Source: Altererythrobacter sp. (GTDB lineage: Bacteria > Pseudomonadota > Alphaproteobacteria > Sphingomonadales > Sphingomonadaceae). From it: a stretch of 64,000 nt of DNA. The notes under the pieces were generated by a model that saw only the letters and a list, made by a program, of their open reading frames with translations, was not told where the DNA came from and ran no database searches. Positions 56,717 through 64,000 of the stretch are shown in pieces; the first letter of the stretch is position 1; every line of letters starts with the position of its first letter. The stretch lies in contig JAEULJ010000003.1 of NCBI GenBank assembly GCA_016793865.1, positions 124,001 through 188,000 on the forward strand. Reading direction: 5' to 3'. The position numbers and the translations under genes were made by a program.

Positions 56717-58147
56717 ATGCACATCGGACAAGCGAACGAACTCAGCCGCCGCGCCTTCCTGCGCCGCAGCAGCCAGGTGGCGATGATGGGCGGGGCGACG
56801 TCCTACGCGCTCGGCCTGGCGGGCCTGGGCGAAGCGGCGGCATTCAGCGCCGGCACCGACTACAAGGCGCTGGTGTGCGTGTTCCTCTATGGAGGCAACG
56901 ACCACAATTCGATGCTCATCCCGTTCGATGCCGCGAACTACGCACGCTATGCCGCGATCCGCGGCGGCACGGGGGATGCGGGCGGCGGGCTGACGCCGGC
57001 CCGGGCCGATCTGGCCGCCACCGCGCTCGCGCTGCCGGCCGGGCAGGTTCTGACCGACAATATCCAGTATGCGCTGTCGCCGGCGATGCCGCGCCTCAAG
57101 GCGCTCTACGATGCGCGCGCGCTGGCGCCCGTGCTCAACGTCGGGCCGCTGCTGGCCCCGATGACCCGCGCGCAATACGACAGCCAGAGCGTGCCCCGCC
57201 CGCCCAAGCTGTTCTCCCACAACGACCAGCAATCGACCTGGCAGGCGTATTCGCCGGAAGGGGCGACGGTGGGCGCCGGTGGACGCATCGGGGATCTGGC
57301 CATGAGCTCCAACCCGAACGCACTGTTCACCTGCATGTCGGCCACCGGCAATGCGGTGTTCCTGAGCGGGCAGCGCGCGCTGTCATATCAGATCTCGCCC
57401 AGCGGAGCGATCGCGGTCAACGGGGTCAAGAGCGGGGTCTACGGCTCGCGCGCGGCCGGCGATGCGCTGCGCGCGCTGCTTACCCAGACCGGCACCCATA
57501 TGCTGGCGATCGACCACGCGGCCATCGCCAAGCGCTCTATCGAGGCCGAGGCCTTCGTGACCGCCGCGCTCCAGCCGGTGTCGCTGGCCACCAGCTTCCG
57601 CCCGCCCACCGGCACCAATTCGCTCGCCAACCAGCTCCAGGTGGTCGCCCGGGTGATCGCCGCGCGCGCGGCGATGGGCACCCGCCGCCAGGTCTTCATG
57701 GTTTCGATGGGCGGGTACGACACCCATGACGCGCAGGTCGTCAATCACACGCGGCTGATGGGACAGCTCGATTTCGCCCTCGATGCCTTCTACCGCGCCA
57801 CCGTCGAGATGGGCGTGGCCGACAAGGTGACCACCTTCACCGCGTCCGACTTCGGCCGCACGCTCGCGTCCAACGGCGATGGCACCGATCATGGCTGGGG
57901 CGCGAACCATCTGGTGATGGGCGGCGCGGTAGGGGGTGGCCGGTTCTACGGCATCGCCCCCGCGGTCGCGCTCAACACGCCCGACCAGGTCGGCAGCGGG
58001 CGCCTGCTGCCCACGATCTCGGTGGATCAGCACATGGCGACGATGGGCCGCTGGTTCGGCGTCGCTCCGTCCGAGCTGGCGGGGATCGCGCCCAATATCG
58101 GGCGTTTCGCCAGCGCGGACCTGGGCTTCCTGCCGCCGGTGGCGTGA
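56717..58147 (+). CDS. DUF1501 domain-containing protein, Tat-exported
   Basis: 476 residues. Twin-arginine signal ELSRRAFLRRSSQVAMMGG. The DUF1501 core resembles the alkaline-phosphatase/sulfatase-like fold: ALVCVFLYGGNDHNSMLIPF, TRAQYDSQSVPRPPKLFSHN, MVSMGGYDTHDAQVVNHTRL and FTASDFGRTLASNGDGTDHG with WGANHLVMGGAV. These carry the Asp/His positions that could bind metal. Co-transcribed with the DUF1800 gene (14-bp gap). Enzymatic activity unknown. It is convergent with hisZ. Confidence 0.93.
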   Translation: MHIGQANELSRRAFLRRSSQVAMMGGATSYALGLAGLGEAAAFSAGTDYKALVCVFLYGGNDHNSMLIPFDAANYARYAAIRGGTGDAGGGLTPARADLAATALALPAGQVLTDNIQYALSPAMPRLKALYDARALAPVLNVGPLLAPMTRAQYDSQSVPRPPKLFSHNDQQSTWQAYSPEGATVGAGGRIGDLAMSSNPNALFTCMSATGNAVFLSGQRALSYQISPSGAIAVNGVKSGVYGSRAAGDALRALLTQTGTHMLAIDHAAIAKRSIEAEAFVTAALQPVSLATSFRPPTGTNSLANQLQVVARVIAARAAMGTRRQVFMVSMGGYDTHDAQVVNHTRLMGQLDFALDAFYRATVEMGVADKVTTFTASDFGRTLASNGDGTDHGWGANHLVMGGAVGGGRFYGIAPAVALNTPDQVGSGRLLPTISVDQHMATMGRWFGVAPSELAGIAPNIGRFASADLGFLPPVA

Positions 58148-58162
58148 AGCGACTGCGCCCCG

Positions 58163-59272
58163 CTAGAGCGGAACCGCCTCGCCCTTCTCGAGCCGGTGCG
58201 TGCAGCCCAGCGCTCGGGCATCGTCCCCCTCGCCGATCGCCGCGATGGTCCGCCAGCCGATGGCGCGCAGCCGCCGCGCCGCGTCGCGATCGTGGCCGAG
58301 CGGCAGGAAAAGAGCCTCGCGTCCGTCCTGCGAGCCACCGACCGCATCCAGTAGCGGCGCCATGAACAGCGAGAAGCCCACCGCCGGCTCGTCCGTGCCC
58401 TGGATGATATAGGTTCCGCCCCGCCCCAAAGTGCCCCGCGCCCCTTCCGCGAAGAGCGTGAAGCCGAGCCAGCTCTGGTACTCGAAACCGTGGCGTTCGG
58501 TGGGATCGAGAGTGACCCGGGCACGCCCCGCCAGCCCCTGCGCGATGGTGCGCAGTGCCGCCAGCCGGGTTTCGAGCACGCCGCCGGTGTCGATCGCCGC
58601 CAGCCGCTCGATCGCCTCGCCGATCGGCCCGGCGGCATAGAGCAGGGGCAGATAGGCCGCGCCGCCCGCCTCCGTCAGCCCGCCGGCGTCCTTCATGTCG
58701 AGCTCGTGGCGCACCGCATCCACCCGGTCGGTCGGCAGGGGATGGGAACTGACGGCGAGCGCGTCCACAAGATCGGGCAGGGTGAAATCGACCGAAATGC
58801 CGGTCGCTCCCGCCGCTTCCAGCGCCTCGATCGCCAGTTCCACGGTCTCGAGCGCGGCGGCCACGCCATCGCTTCCGATGAGCTCGGCCCCCATCTGCAG
58901 CCGCTGGCGCGCGGGATCGAGCTGATCGGCCTGGAGCACCGCGACATCGCCTGCGTAGCACAGCCGCAGCGGCCGGGGCGCGCCGGCCAGCGCGGTGGCG
59001 GCGATGCGGCCCACCTGCACCGTCATGTCGCTACGCACCGCCAGTGTGCGCAGGCTGGCGGGATCGGTGAAGCGGATCATCCGGCGCGGGCTGATCCCGT
59101 CCATCCGCTGCGCCAGCGCATGTTCGAATTCGATCAGCGGCGGGCGGACCCGGTCATAGCCTTGCGCGTCCATCGCATCGAGCACGCGGCGCATCGCGCC
59201 CGTGATCGCCGCCGCCTCGGCAGGCAGCGCATCAGCCAGGCCTTCCGGCAGGAGATCGTCCTGACCGGTCAT
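58163..59272 (-). CDS. hisZ: ATP phosphoribosyltransferase regulatory subunit
   Basis: 369 residues. Class II aminoacyl-tRNA synthetase fold without catalytic function, partner of short HisG. LLPEGLADALPAEAAAITGA, YDRVRPPLIEFEHAL, the motif 2 region RSDMTVQVGRIAATAL and CYAGDVAVLQADQLDPARQR fit HisZ. RTLGRGGTY near the C-terminus corresponds to the HisRS-like GGGRYD region, altered. hisG is not in the window. The start overlaps the serA stop by 4 bp. Confidence 0.9.
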   Translation of the reverse strand: MTGQDDLLPEGLADALPAEAAAITGAMRRVLDAMDAQGYDRVRPPLIEFEHALAQRMDGISPRRMIRFTDPASLRTLAVRSDMTVQVGRIAATALAGAPRPLRLCYAGDVAVLQADQLDPARQRLQMGAELIGSDGVAAALETVELAIEALEAAGATGISVDFTLPDLVDALAVSSHPLPTDRVDAVRHELDMKDAGGLTEAGGAAYLPLLYAAGPIGEAIERLAAIDTGGVLETRLAALRTIAQGLAGRARVTLDPTERHGFEYQSWLGFTLFAEGARGTLGRGGTYIIQGTDEPAVGFSLFMAPLLDAVGGSQDGREALFLPLGHDRDAARRLRAIGWRTIAAIGEGDDARALGCTHRLEKGEAVPL

Positions 59273-60855
59273 TGGAAGGTCAGCGGCGTCACGACCTTCA
59301 CGCCCTGGAGCGCGCTGGCCTGACGGACCACGTCCTCGGGGATCGGCTGGTCCACCGACAGCAGCAGCACCGCCTCTCCGCCCGCGTCCCTGCGGCCGAG
59401 GTGGAAGGTGCCGATATTGATGCCGTTGTCGCCCAGCAGGCTGCCGATCCGGCCGATGAAGCCGGGAGCGTCTTCGTTGACGATGTAGAGCATATGCCCG
59501 GCGAGCTCGGCCTCGATGCCGACGCCGAAGATCTCCACCAGCCGCGCCGCGCCGGCGCCGAACAGCGTGCCCGCGACCGAGCGATCGCCCTGCGCGGTCG
59601 CCACCGTCACCCGCAGCAGCGTGTGATACACACCCTCGCGGTCATGGCGCACCTCGCGCACGTCGAGCCCGCGCTCCTTTGCCAGGAACGGCGCGTTGAC
59701 CATGTTCACCGTGTCCGAATAGCGCCGCATCAGCCCCGCCAGCACCGCGCCGGTGATGGGCTTGCCGGAAAGCTCGGCCGCCGCGCCCTCGCGCTCGATG
59801 CTGATCTGGGTGAGATTGCCGTGGGCGAGCTGCCCGACGAGACTGCCCAGGCTCTCCGCCAGTTTCATGTAGGGGCGCAGCTTGGGGGCTTCCTCGGCGC
59901 TGAGGCTGGGCATGTTGAGCGCATTGGTCACGCCGCCGCTGACCAGGTAATCCGCCATCTGCTCGGCCACCTGAAGCGCCACATTGACCTGCGCCTCGGT
60001 GGTGCTGGCGCCCAGATGCGGGGTGCAGATGAAATTGGGCTTGCCGAACAGCGGGCTCTCGCGCGCCGGCTCGGTCTTGAACACGTCGAGCGCCGCGCCG
60101 GCCACATGGCCGCTGTCGAGCAGGGCGGCGAGCGCTTGCTCGTCCACCAGCCCGCCGCGCGCGCAGTTGACGATCCGCACGCCCGGCTTGGTCTTCGCCA
60201 GGTTCTCCGCCGACAGGATATTGCGCGTCTCGTCGGTCAGCGGGGTGTGGAGCGTGATGAAATCGGCACGTGGGAGCAGTTCCTCCAGCGTGACCTTCTC
60301 GATCCCGATCTCCACCGCGCGCTCGGGCGTGAGGAAGGGATCGTATGCGATGACCTTCATCCTCAGCCCCAACGCGCGCGAGGCCACGATCGAGCCGATA
60401 TTGCCCGCCCCGATCAGGCCGAGCGTCTTGCCGGTCACCTCCACGCCCATGAAGCCGTCCTTGGGCCATTCGCCCGCCTGGGTGCGGGTGTTCGCCTCGG
60501 GTATCTGGCGCGCGAGCGCGAACATCATGGCGATGGCGTGTTCCGCGGTGGTGATCGAATTGCCGAACGGTGTGTTCATCACCACCACGCCCTTGGCGCT
60601 GGCGGCGGGAATATCGACGTTGTCGACCCCGATCCCCGCGCGGCCCACGACCTTGAGATTGTCGGCGGCGGAAAGGATGTCGGCGGTGACCTTGGTGGCC
60701 GAACGGATCGCGAGGCCGTCGTACTGGCCGATCACACCCTTCAGCTCATCGGGCGTCATGCCGGGCTTCACATCGACATCGCAACCGCGCTCGCGGAAGA
60801 TGCGGGCGGCGTTCTCGTCCATCTTGTCGGAGATGAGGACTTTGGGCTTGGTCAT
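59269..60855 (-). CDS. serA: D-3-phosphoglycerate dehydrogenase
   Basis: 528 residues, the long form with substrate, NAD, intervening (ASB) and ACT domains. KVLISDKMDENAARIFRERG, then GRAGIGVDNVDIPAASAKGV, the NAD motif TLGLIGAGNIGSIVASRALG, NCARGGLVDEQALAALLDSG, the catalytic His in FICTPHLGASTTEAQ, and a C-terminal ACT part GHMLYIVNEDAPGFIGRIGS. First step of serine synthesis. It is in one run with serC (105-bp gap) and hisZ (overlap). The ACT domain implies serine feedback, as in homologues. Confidence 0.96.
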   Translation of the reverse strand: MTKPKVLISDKMDENAARIFRERGCDVDVKPGMTPDELKGVIGQYDGLAIRSATKVTADILSAADNLKVVGRAGIGVDNVDIPAASAKGVVVMNTPFGNSITTAEHAIAMMFALARQIPEANTRTQAGEWPKDGFMGVEVTGKTLGLIGAGNIGSIVASRALGLRMKVIAYDPFLTPERAVEIGIEKVTLEELLPRADFITLHTPLTDETRNILSAENLAKTKPGVRIVNCARGGLVDEQALAALLDSGHVAGAALDVFKTEPARESPLFGKPNFICTPHLGASTTEAQVNVALQVAEQMADYLVSGGVTNALNMPSLSAEEAPKLRPYMKLAESLGSLVGQLAHGNLTQISIEREGAAAELSGKPITGAVLAGLMRRYSDTVNMVNAPFLAKERGLDVREVRHDREGVYHTLLRVTVATAQGDRSVAGTLFGAGAARLVEIFGVGIEAELAGHMLYIVNEDAPGFIGRIGSLLGDNGINIGTFHLGRRDAGGEAVLLLSVDQPIPEDVVRQASALQGVKVVTPLTFQ

Positions 60856-60885
60856 GATTTTCTGTTCCAGTTCACTTCGTCCGTT

Positions 60886-60908
60886 CGTGCCGAGCCTGTC
60901 GGGACACG
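60886..60908. repeat. REP-like imperfect palindrome between serC and serA
   Basis: The stretch CGTGCCGAGCCTGTCGGGAC plus ACG pairs CGTG with CACG and resembles the widespread GTGCTGAGCTTGTCGAAGCAC-type palindrome of sphingomonads and xanthomonads, in degenerate form. It lies in the 105-bp serC-serA gap and could modulate the relative amounts of the two enzymes. Confidence 0.4.
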
Positions 60909-60960
60909 CTTACGGTTTGTCGGTGGCGGGCTTCGGCAAGCTATGCCGGGGCGGGCCGCG

Positions 60961-62088
60961 TCAGGCGGCGTGAAGCTGCCCCCAGGCCCAGTCGAGCCAG
61001 GGGCCGAGCGCCTCGATATCGGCGGTGTCGACGGTCGCGCCGCACCAGATCCGCAGGCCCGGCGGGGCGTCGCGATAGCCGGCGATGTCGTAGGCGGCGT
61101 CCTCCGCCTCCAGCAGCGCGGCGAACTTCTTGATGAAGCCCTCGTCCGCGCCCTCCACCGTCAGGCACACGCTGGTGTTCGAGCGGCTGGCCGGATCGGC
61201 GGCGAGATGGCCCAGCCATTCGCGTTCCCGCACCAGTCTGTCGAGCGCCGCGGCATTGGCATCGGCGCGCGCCTGCATGGCGGCAAGGCCGCCGATCCCC
61301 CTGGCCCATTCGAGCGCGAAGATCGCATCCTCGACGGCGAGCATCGAGGGCGTGTTGATGGTCTCGCCCTTGAAGATGCCTTCGCTCAGCGCGCCCTTGC
61401 CCGTCAGACGGAACACCTTGGGGATCGGCCAGGCTGGCGTGTGGCTCTCCAGCCGCTCGACCGCGCGCGGACCCAGGATCAGCACGCCATGCGCGCCCTC
61501 CCCGCCCAGCACCTTCTGCCACGAGAAGGTCAGCACATCGACCTTGTCCCAGGCGATGTCCTGCGCGAACACCGCGCTGGTCGCGTCGGCGATGGCCAGC
61601 CCCGCGCGGTCGGCGGCGATCCATTCGCCGTCCGGTACGCGCACGCCGCTGGTGGTGCCGTTCCAGGTGAAGATCACGTCGGTCGCCCAGTTCACCTGCG
61701 ACAGATCGGGCAATTGCCCGTAATCGGCGCGGATCACCGTGGGATCGATCCTGAGCTGCTTGACCGCGTCGGTCACCCAGCCCTCGCCGAAGCTCTCCCA
61801 TGCCAGGGTGGTCACGCCGCGCGCGCCCAGCATGGTCCACATCGCCATCTCCACCGCGCCGGTATCGGAGCCGGGCACGATGCCGATGCGGTGCGTGTCC
61901 GGCACCTCCAGCACTTCGCGGATGAGATCGATGCAGTATTGCAGGCGCGCCTTGCCGATCTTCGCGCGATGCGAACGGCCGAGCGATTGCGTGGCGAGCT
62001 TTTCGGGGGCCCAGCCCGGCGGCTTGGCGCAGGGACCGGAAGAGAAGAACGGACGCGCGGGTTTGCGATCCGGCATTGTAGCAGTCAT
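60961..62088 (-). CDS. serC: Phosphoserine aminotransferase
   Basis: 375 residues, the alphaproteobacterial type. FFSSGPCAKPPGWAPEKLAT, RIGIVPGSDTGAVEMAMWTM, VIFTWNGTTSGVRVPDGEWI, and the PLP Lys in TFSWQKVLGGEGAHGVLIL. The C-terminus has YDIAGYRDAPPGLRIWCGAT. Second step of serine synthesis (and the analogous pyridoxal-pathway step). First gene of serC-serA-hisZ. Its ribosome site lies in a hairpin that may regulate translation. Confidence 0.96.
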   Translation of the reverse strand: MTATMPDRKPARPFFSSGPCAKPPGWAPEKLATQSLGRSHRAKIGKARLQYCIDLIREVLEVPDTHRIGIVPGSDTGAVEMAMWTMLGARGVTTLAWESFGEGWVTDAVKQLRIDPTVIRADYGQLPDLSQVNWATDVIFTWNGTTSGVRVPDGEWIAADRAGLAIADATSAVFAQDIAWDKVDVLTFSWQKVLGGEGAHGVLILGPRAVERLESHTPAWPIPKVFRLTGKGALSEGIFKGETINTPSMLAVEDAIFALEWARGIGGLAAMQARADANAAALDRLVREREWLGHLAADPASRSNTSVCLTVEGADEGFIKKFAALLEAEDAAYDIAGYRDAPPGLRIWCGATVDTADIEALGPWLDWAWGQLHAA

Positions 62089-62093
62089 GTCTG

Positions 62094-62111
62094 ACTCTCC
62101 TTGCAGAGAGC
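62094..62111 (-). promoter_or_regulatory. Leader hairpin covering the serC ribosome site
   Basis: On the minus strand CTCTC-TGCAAG-GAGAG (plus one G-T pair at the base) forms a 6-bp stem whose right arm contains AGGAG, the serC ribosome site, 6-7 nt before the ATG. Its place and form resemble the serC RNA motif described in alphaproteobacteria, but I cannot match it to a covariance model here. Confidence 0.5.
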
Positions 62112-62145
62112 ACGCGCGGCGTTGGGACCGCGTGGCCCGCTGGCC

Positions 62146-62173
62146 GCCATAATGTTGCGGTGCAGCGTGTCAA
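62146..62173 (-). promoter_or_regulatory. Candidate promoter of serC-serA-hisZ
   Basis: A perfect -35 TTGACA (62168-62173, minus strand) is followed after 15-16 bp by TTATGG/TATGGC as a weak -10. Transcription would start about 50 bp before serC, leaving a leader with the hairpin at 62094-62111. Confidence 0.45.
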
Positions 62174-62263
62174 GCCGAGTCGGAAATTGTCCGCAACGCT
62201 TGCCGGGGCGACACGCGATTGCACCACTCGCCAAAAGCCGCGGCGCTGCCTATTGCCCCGACA

Positions 62264-63412
62264 ATGGACGTCTCCGGCCTGCGTGTCGCTCTAATCAGCG
62301 GCAACTACAACATGGTGCGCGACGGGCCCACGCAGGCGCTCGGCCGGCTGGTGCAGCATCTGCTGGACGAAGGCGCCCAAGTGCGGATTTTCGCCCCGAC
62401 GGTCGCCAATCCCCAGGTCGACCAGCCGGGCGAGATCGTCCCCCTGCCCTCCTTCGCCATTCCGGGGCGCAACGAATACCGCATACCGCTCGGCCTGTCC
62501 GGCGAAGCGCGGCGCAGGTTCGAGGACTTCCGCCCGAATGTCGTCCATGTCGCCAGCCCCGATCGCGCCGCGCGGCAGGGTGCGAAATGGGCGCGCGACA
62601 ACGGCGTGCCGGTGCTGGCGAGCGTCCACACCCGCTTCGAGACCTATCCGCAGTATTATCGTCTCGGCTTCATGGAGCCGGTGGTCGAAGCATGGCTGCG
62701 CAAGCTCTATCGCCGCTGCGATGCGTTGATGGCGCCCTCCGACGGCATGGTCGAGGTGCTGAGGCGGCAGCGGATGAACGAGCGCATCGGCATCTGGTCG
62801 CGCGGAGTCGAACGGACGATCTTCAATTCGGGCGTCCGCGACCTCGCGCTGCGGCGTGGCCTCGGCATCGAGGATGGCGAGATCGCCATCGGATTCCTCG
62901 GCCGCGTGGTGATGGAAAAGGGCCTGCCCGAATTTGCCGCGACCATGAACGAACTCACGAGCCGCGGCGTGCCGCACAAGGTGCTGGTGCTGGGGGATGG
63001 CCCGGCGCGCGACTGGTTCGCCGACAAGGTGCCCGAGGCACGCTTCGCCGGCTATCTCAAGGGCGCGGAGCTGGGCCGCTGGGTGGCGGGCATGGATGTG
63101 TTCTTCAACCCCTCGATCACGGAGACCTTCGGCAATGTCACGCTCGAGGCGATGGCCTGCGGCGTGCCGGTGGTGGCCGCGCGCGCGACCGGCTCGACCA
63201 CGCTGGTCCGCGACGGCGAGACCGGCACACTGGTCGGGCCGGGGGATATCGCCGGCTTCGCGGACGCCATCCAGCGCTATGTCGAGGAACCCGCGCTGCG
63301 CGCCGCCCACGGCGCGGCGGGAGAGGAACGCAGCAAGACCTTCGACTGGGGCCAGATCAATCGCGGCATGGCCGATACCTATCTGCAACTGGTGAAGGCG
63401 CGCGGGGGCTGA
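62264..63412 (+). CDS. Glycosyltransferase family 4 (GT-B) protein
   Basis: 382 residues. N-terminal LRVALISGNYNMVRDGPTQA with Gly-rich turn, FRPNVVHVASPDRAARQGAK and VHTRFETYPQYYRLGF. The C-terminal nucleotide-sugar half has IAIGFLGRVVMEKGLPEFAA, VLVLGDGPARDWF and the EX7E motif SITETFGNVTLEAMACG. Resembles alpha-mannosyl/glucosyl transferases acting on lipids (GtfA/MgtA-like); the acceptor is unknown. It is divergent from serC, with 175 bp between. ATG 62264 is chosen over an upstream TTG. Confidence 0.92.
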   Translation: MDVSGLRVALISGNYNMVRDGPTQALGRLVQHLLDEGAQVRIFAPTVANPQVDQPGEIVPLPSFAIPGRNEYRIPLGLSGEARRRFEDFRPNVVHVASPDRAARQGAKWARDNGVPVLASVHTRFETYPQYYRLGFMEPVVEAWLRKLYRRCDALMAPSDGMVEVLRRQRMNERIGIWSRGVERTIFNSGVRDLALRRGLGIEDGEIAIGFLGRVVMEKGLPEFAATMNELTSRGVPHKVLVLGDGPARDWFADKVPEARFAGYLKGAELGRWVAGMDVFFNPSITETFGNVTLEAMACGVPVVAARATGSTTLVRDGETGTLVGPGDIAGFADAIQRYVEEPALRAAHGAAGEERSKTFDWGQINRGMADTYLQLVKARGG

Positions 63413-63543
63413 GCGCGCGGGCCGATCTTCGGCTTCGGTGCGAAACCATTTTCCTACACCCCGCACGATATGCGATGCGGGGCGGATGACACCTGCCGCC
63501 GCCCTGCCGTGCCGCCCAGCCTCCGGCGTGCCGTCACCCGGCG

Positions 63544-63583
63544 ATTTTTATTATCCTGGACCGTGTAACAGGTGGTCCATGTC
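63544..63583 (+). promoter_or_regulatory. Copy 3 of the 40-bp dispersed element (upstream of the MOSC gene)
   Basis: Plus-strand reading starts ATTTTTATTATCCTGGACCG and ends GGTCCATGTC, 33 bp before the MOSC start. It has the same orientation towards its downstream gene as copies 1 and 2 and aligns to them without gaps. A short GCCG/CGGC stem precedes the T-run. Confidence 0.55.
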
Positions 63584-63616
63584 TCCCCTCGCGCACCCTG
63601 GCCGGGATGCGAATCG

Positions 63617-64000
63617 GTGAAGGTCGCGGCCCTGATGACCGGCCGTTCGGCGCTGCTTCCGGGCGGCAAGCGATCGGCTATCGGCAAGCATCCGGTGCCC
63701 GGGCGGGTGCGGATCGGGCGGCTGGGGCTCGAAGGCGATGTGCAGGTGGACAGGCGCCATCACGGCGGGCCGGAGATGGCGGTGCACCTCTACCCGCTGG
63801 CGCATCATGCGTTCTGGCGCGAACGGCTGGGCGATCATCCGCTGCTGGACGATCCGGGCGCGTTCGGCGGCAATATCGCGGTCGAGGGGCTGGACGAGAC
63901 ACAGGTCCGCATCGGCGAGCGCTTCCGGCTGGGCAGCGCGGTTCTGGAGGTCAGTCAGCCGCGTATGCCCTGCGCCACGATCGAGCGGCGTTTCGAACGC
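63617..64000 (+). CDS. MOSC domain-containing protein (partial, cut by window end)
   Basis: The first 128 codons, from GTG 63617. GRLGLEGDVQVDRRHHGGPE, HHAFWRERLGDHPLLD, AFGGNIAVEGLDE and the MOSC signature VSQPRMPCATIERRF with its conserved Cys match the YiiM-like MOSC branch, which is related to molybdenum-cofactor sulfurase C-terminal domains and to N-hydroxylated base detoxification. No ATG fits the frame nearby. The ribosome site is weak. The 40-bp element lies 33 bp upstream. Confidence 0.88.
   Translation, partial: MKVAALMTGRSALLPGGKRSAIGKHPVPGRVRIGRLGLEGDVQVDRRHHGGPEMAVHLYPLAHHAFWRERLGDHPLLDDPGAFGGNIAVEGLDETQVRIGERFRLGSAVLEVSQPRMPCATIERRFER

Noticed and set aside
59272..62094. 940-codon open frame on the plus strand opposite serA and serC
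   Set aside because: Long antisense frames are common at this G+C content. The protein is low-complexity (Arg, His, Gly, Ala) and serA/serC on the other strand are certain. The same holds for the long frames at 6484-9246 (+), 18189-20771 (+) and 48038-50842 (-).

Overview
The window is a high-GC (roughly two-thirds G+C) chromosomal segment of an alphaproteobacterium, most probably a member of the Sphingomonadales (Erythrobacteraceae/Sphingomonadaceae). The pointers are a PEP-CTERM tail of the PEPATWAM type, the pckA/chvI-chvG/hprK/rapZ/PTS arrangement, a serC-serA-hisZ run next to purA, a DUF1800/DUF1501 pair, a sphingomonad-style argH/lipoprotein/lysA run, and a TTAA-N7-TTAA (CtrA-type) site. 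The species assignment is inference. Genes are densely packed, with many 1-4 bp stop/start overlaps. The content is mostly housekeeping: no insertion sequence, prophage, CRISPR array or rRNA was seen, and there is one tRNA (Val, anticodon TAC).

Layout. 0-5.2 kb: end of a VOC protein, an ArsR-type regulator, a LuxR-type regulator behind a PEP-CTERM lectin-like protein, and the 2-oxoacid:ferredoxin oxidoreductase pair korAB. 5.4-13.5 kb: rppH, a TPR protein, an RsmB-like methyltransferase, guaB, 3-hydroxybutyrate dehydrogenase, a zinc metallopeptidase, and a BlaI/M56 (BlaR1-like) two-gene system with two matching upstream operators. 13.6-20.7 kb: rnhB, a PQQ-type sugar dehydrogenase lipoprotein, a GNAT/DUF1285/Nudix/cca run, and parC. 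20.9-24.3 kb: a DUF4349 lipoprotein and a ferredoxin plus two cysteine desulfurases. 24.4-30.3 kb: alpha/beta hydrolase, small proteins, DUF885 and DUF1570-like peptidases, GH16 lipoprotein. 30.5-37.7 kb: pckA divergent from chvI-chvG-hprK-rapZ-EIIA-HPr-rRNA methyltransferase, a membrane-stress/carbon-nitrogen signalling operon. 37.7-41.5 kb: a DUF4274 membrane protein, rmuC, an odd 0.6 kb gap with very small ORFs, and def. 41.5-51.9 kb: recR, fmt-truA, a zinc-type dehydrogenase, asparaginase, tRNA-Val, an FAD monooxygenase, a TlpA-like lipoprotein, argH-lipoprotein-lysA and a siroheme-type dehydrogenase. 52-64 kb: a MarR-type regulator with a receiver-like N-terminus, purA, the DUF1800/DUF1501 pair, hisZ-serA-serC, a glycosyltransferase and a MOSC protein cut by the window end.

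The most interesting unexplained signal is a 40-bp element present three times (9341-9380, 40357-40396, 63544-63583). The copies align without gaps and share the same orientation relative to the next gene (guaB, rmuC, MOSC). Other items worth checking are the paired BlaI-type operators exactly 20 bp apart, a perfect CtrA-type site inside a cluster of perfect inverted repeats ahead of the DUF1800/DUF1501 operon, a cysteine desulfurase whose conserved N-terminus has no ordinary start codon, a ribosome-site-sequestering hairpin ahead of serC, and a small-ORF region near 40.5 kb.
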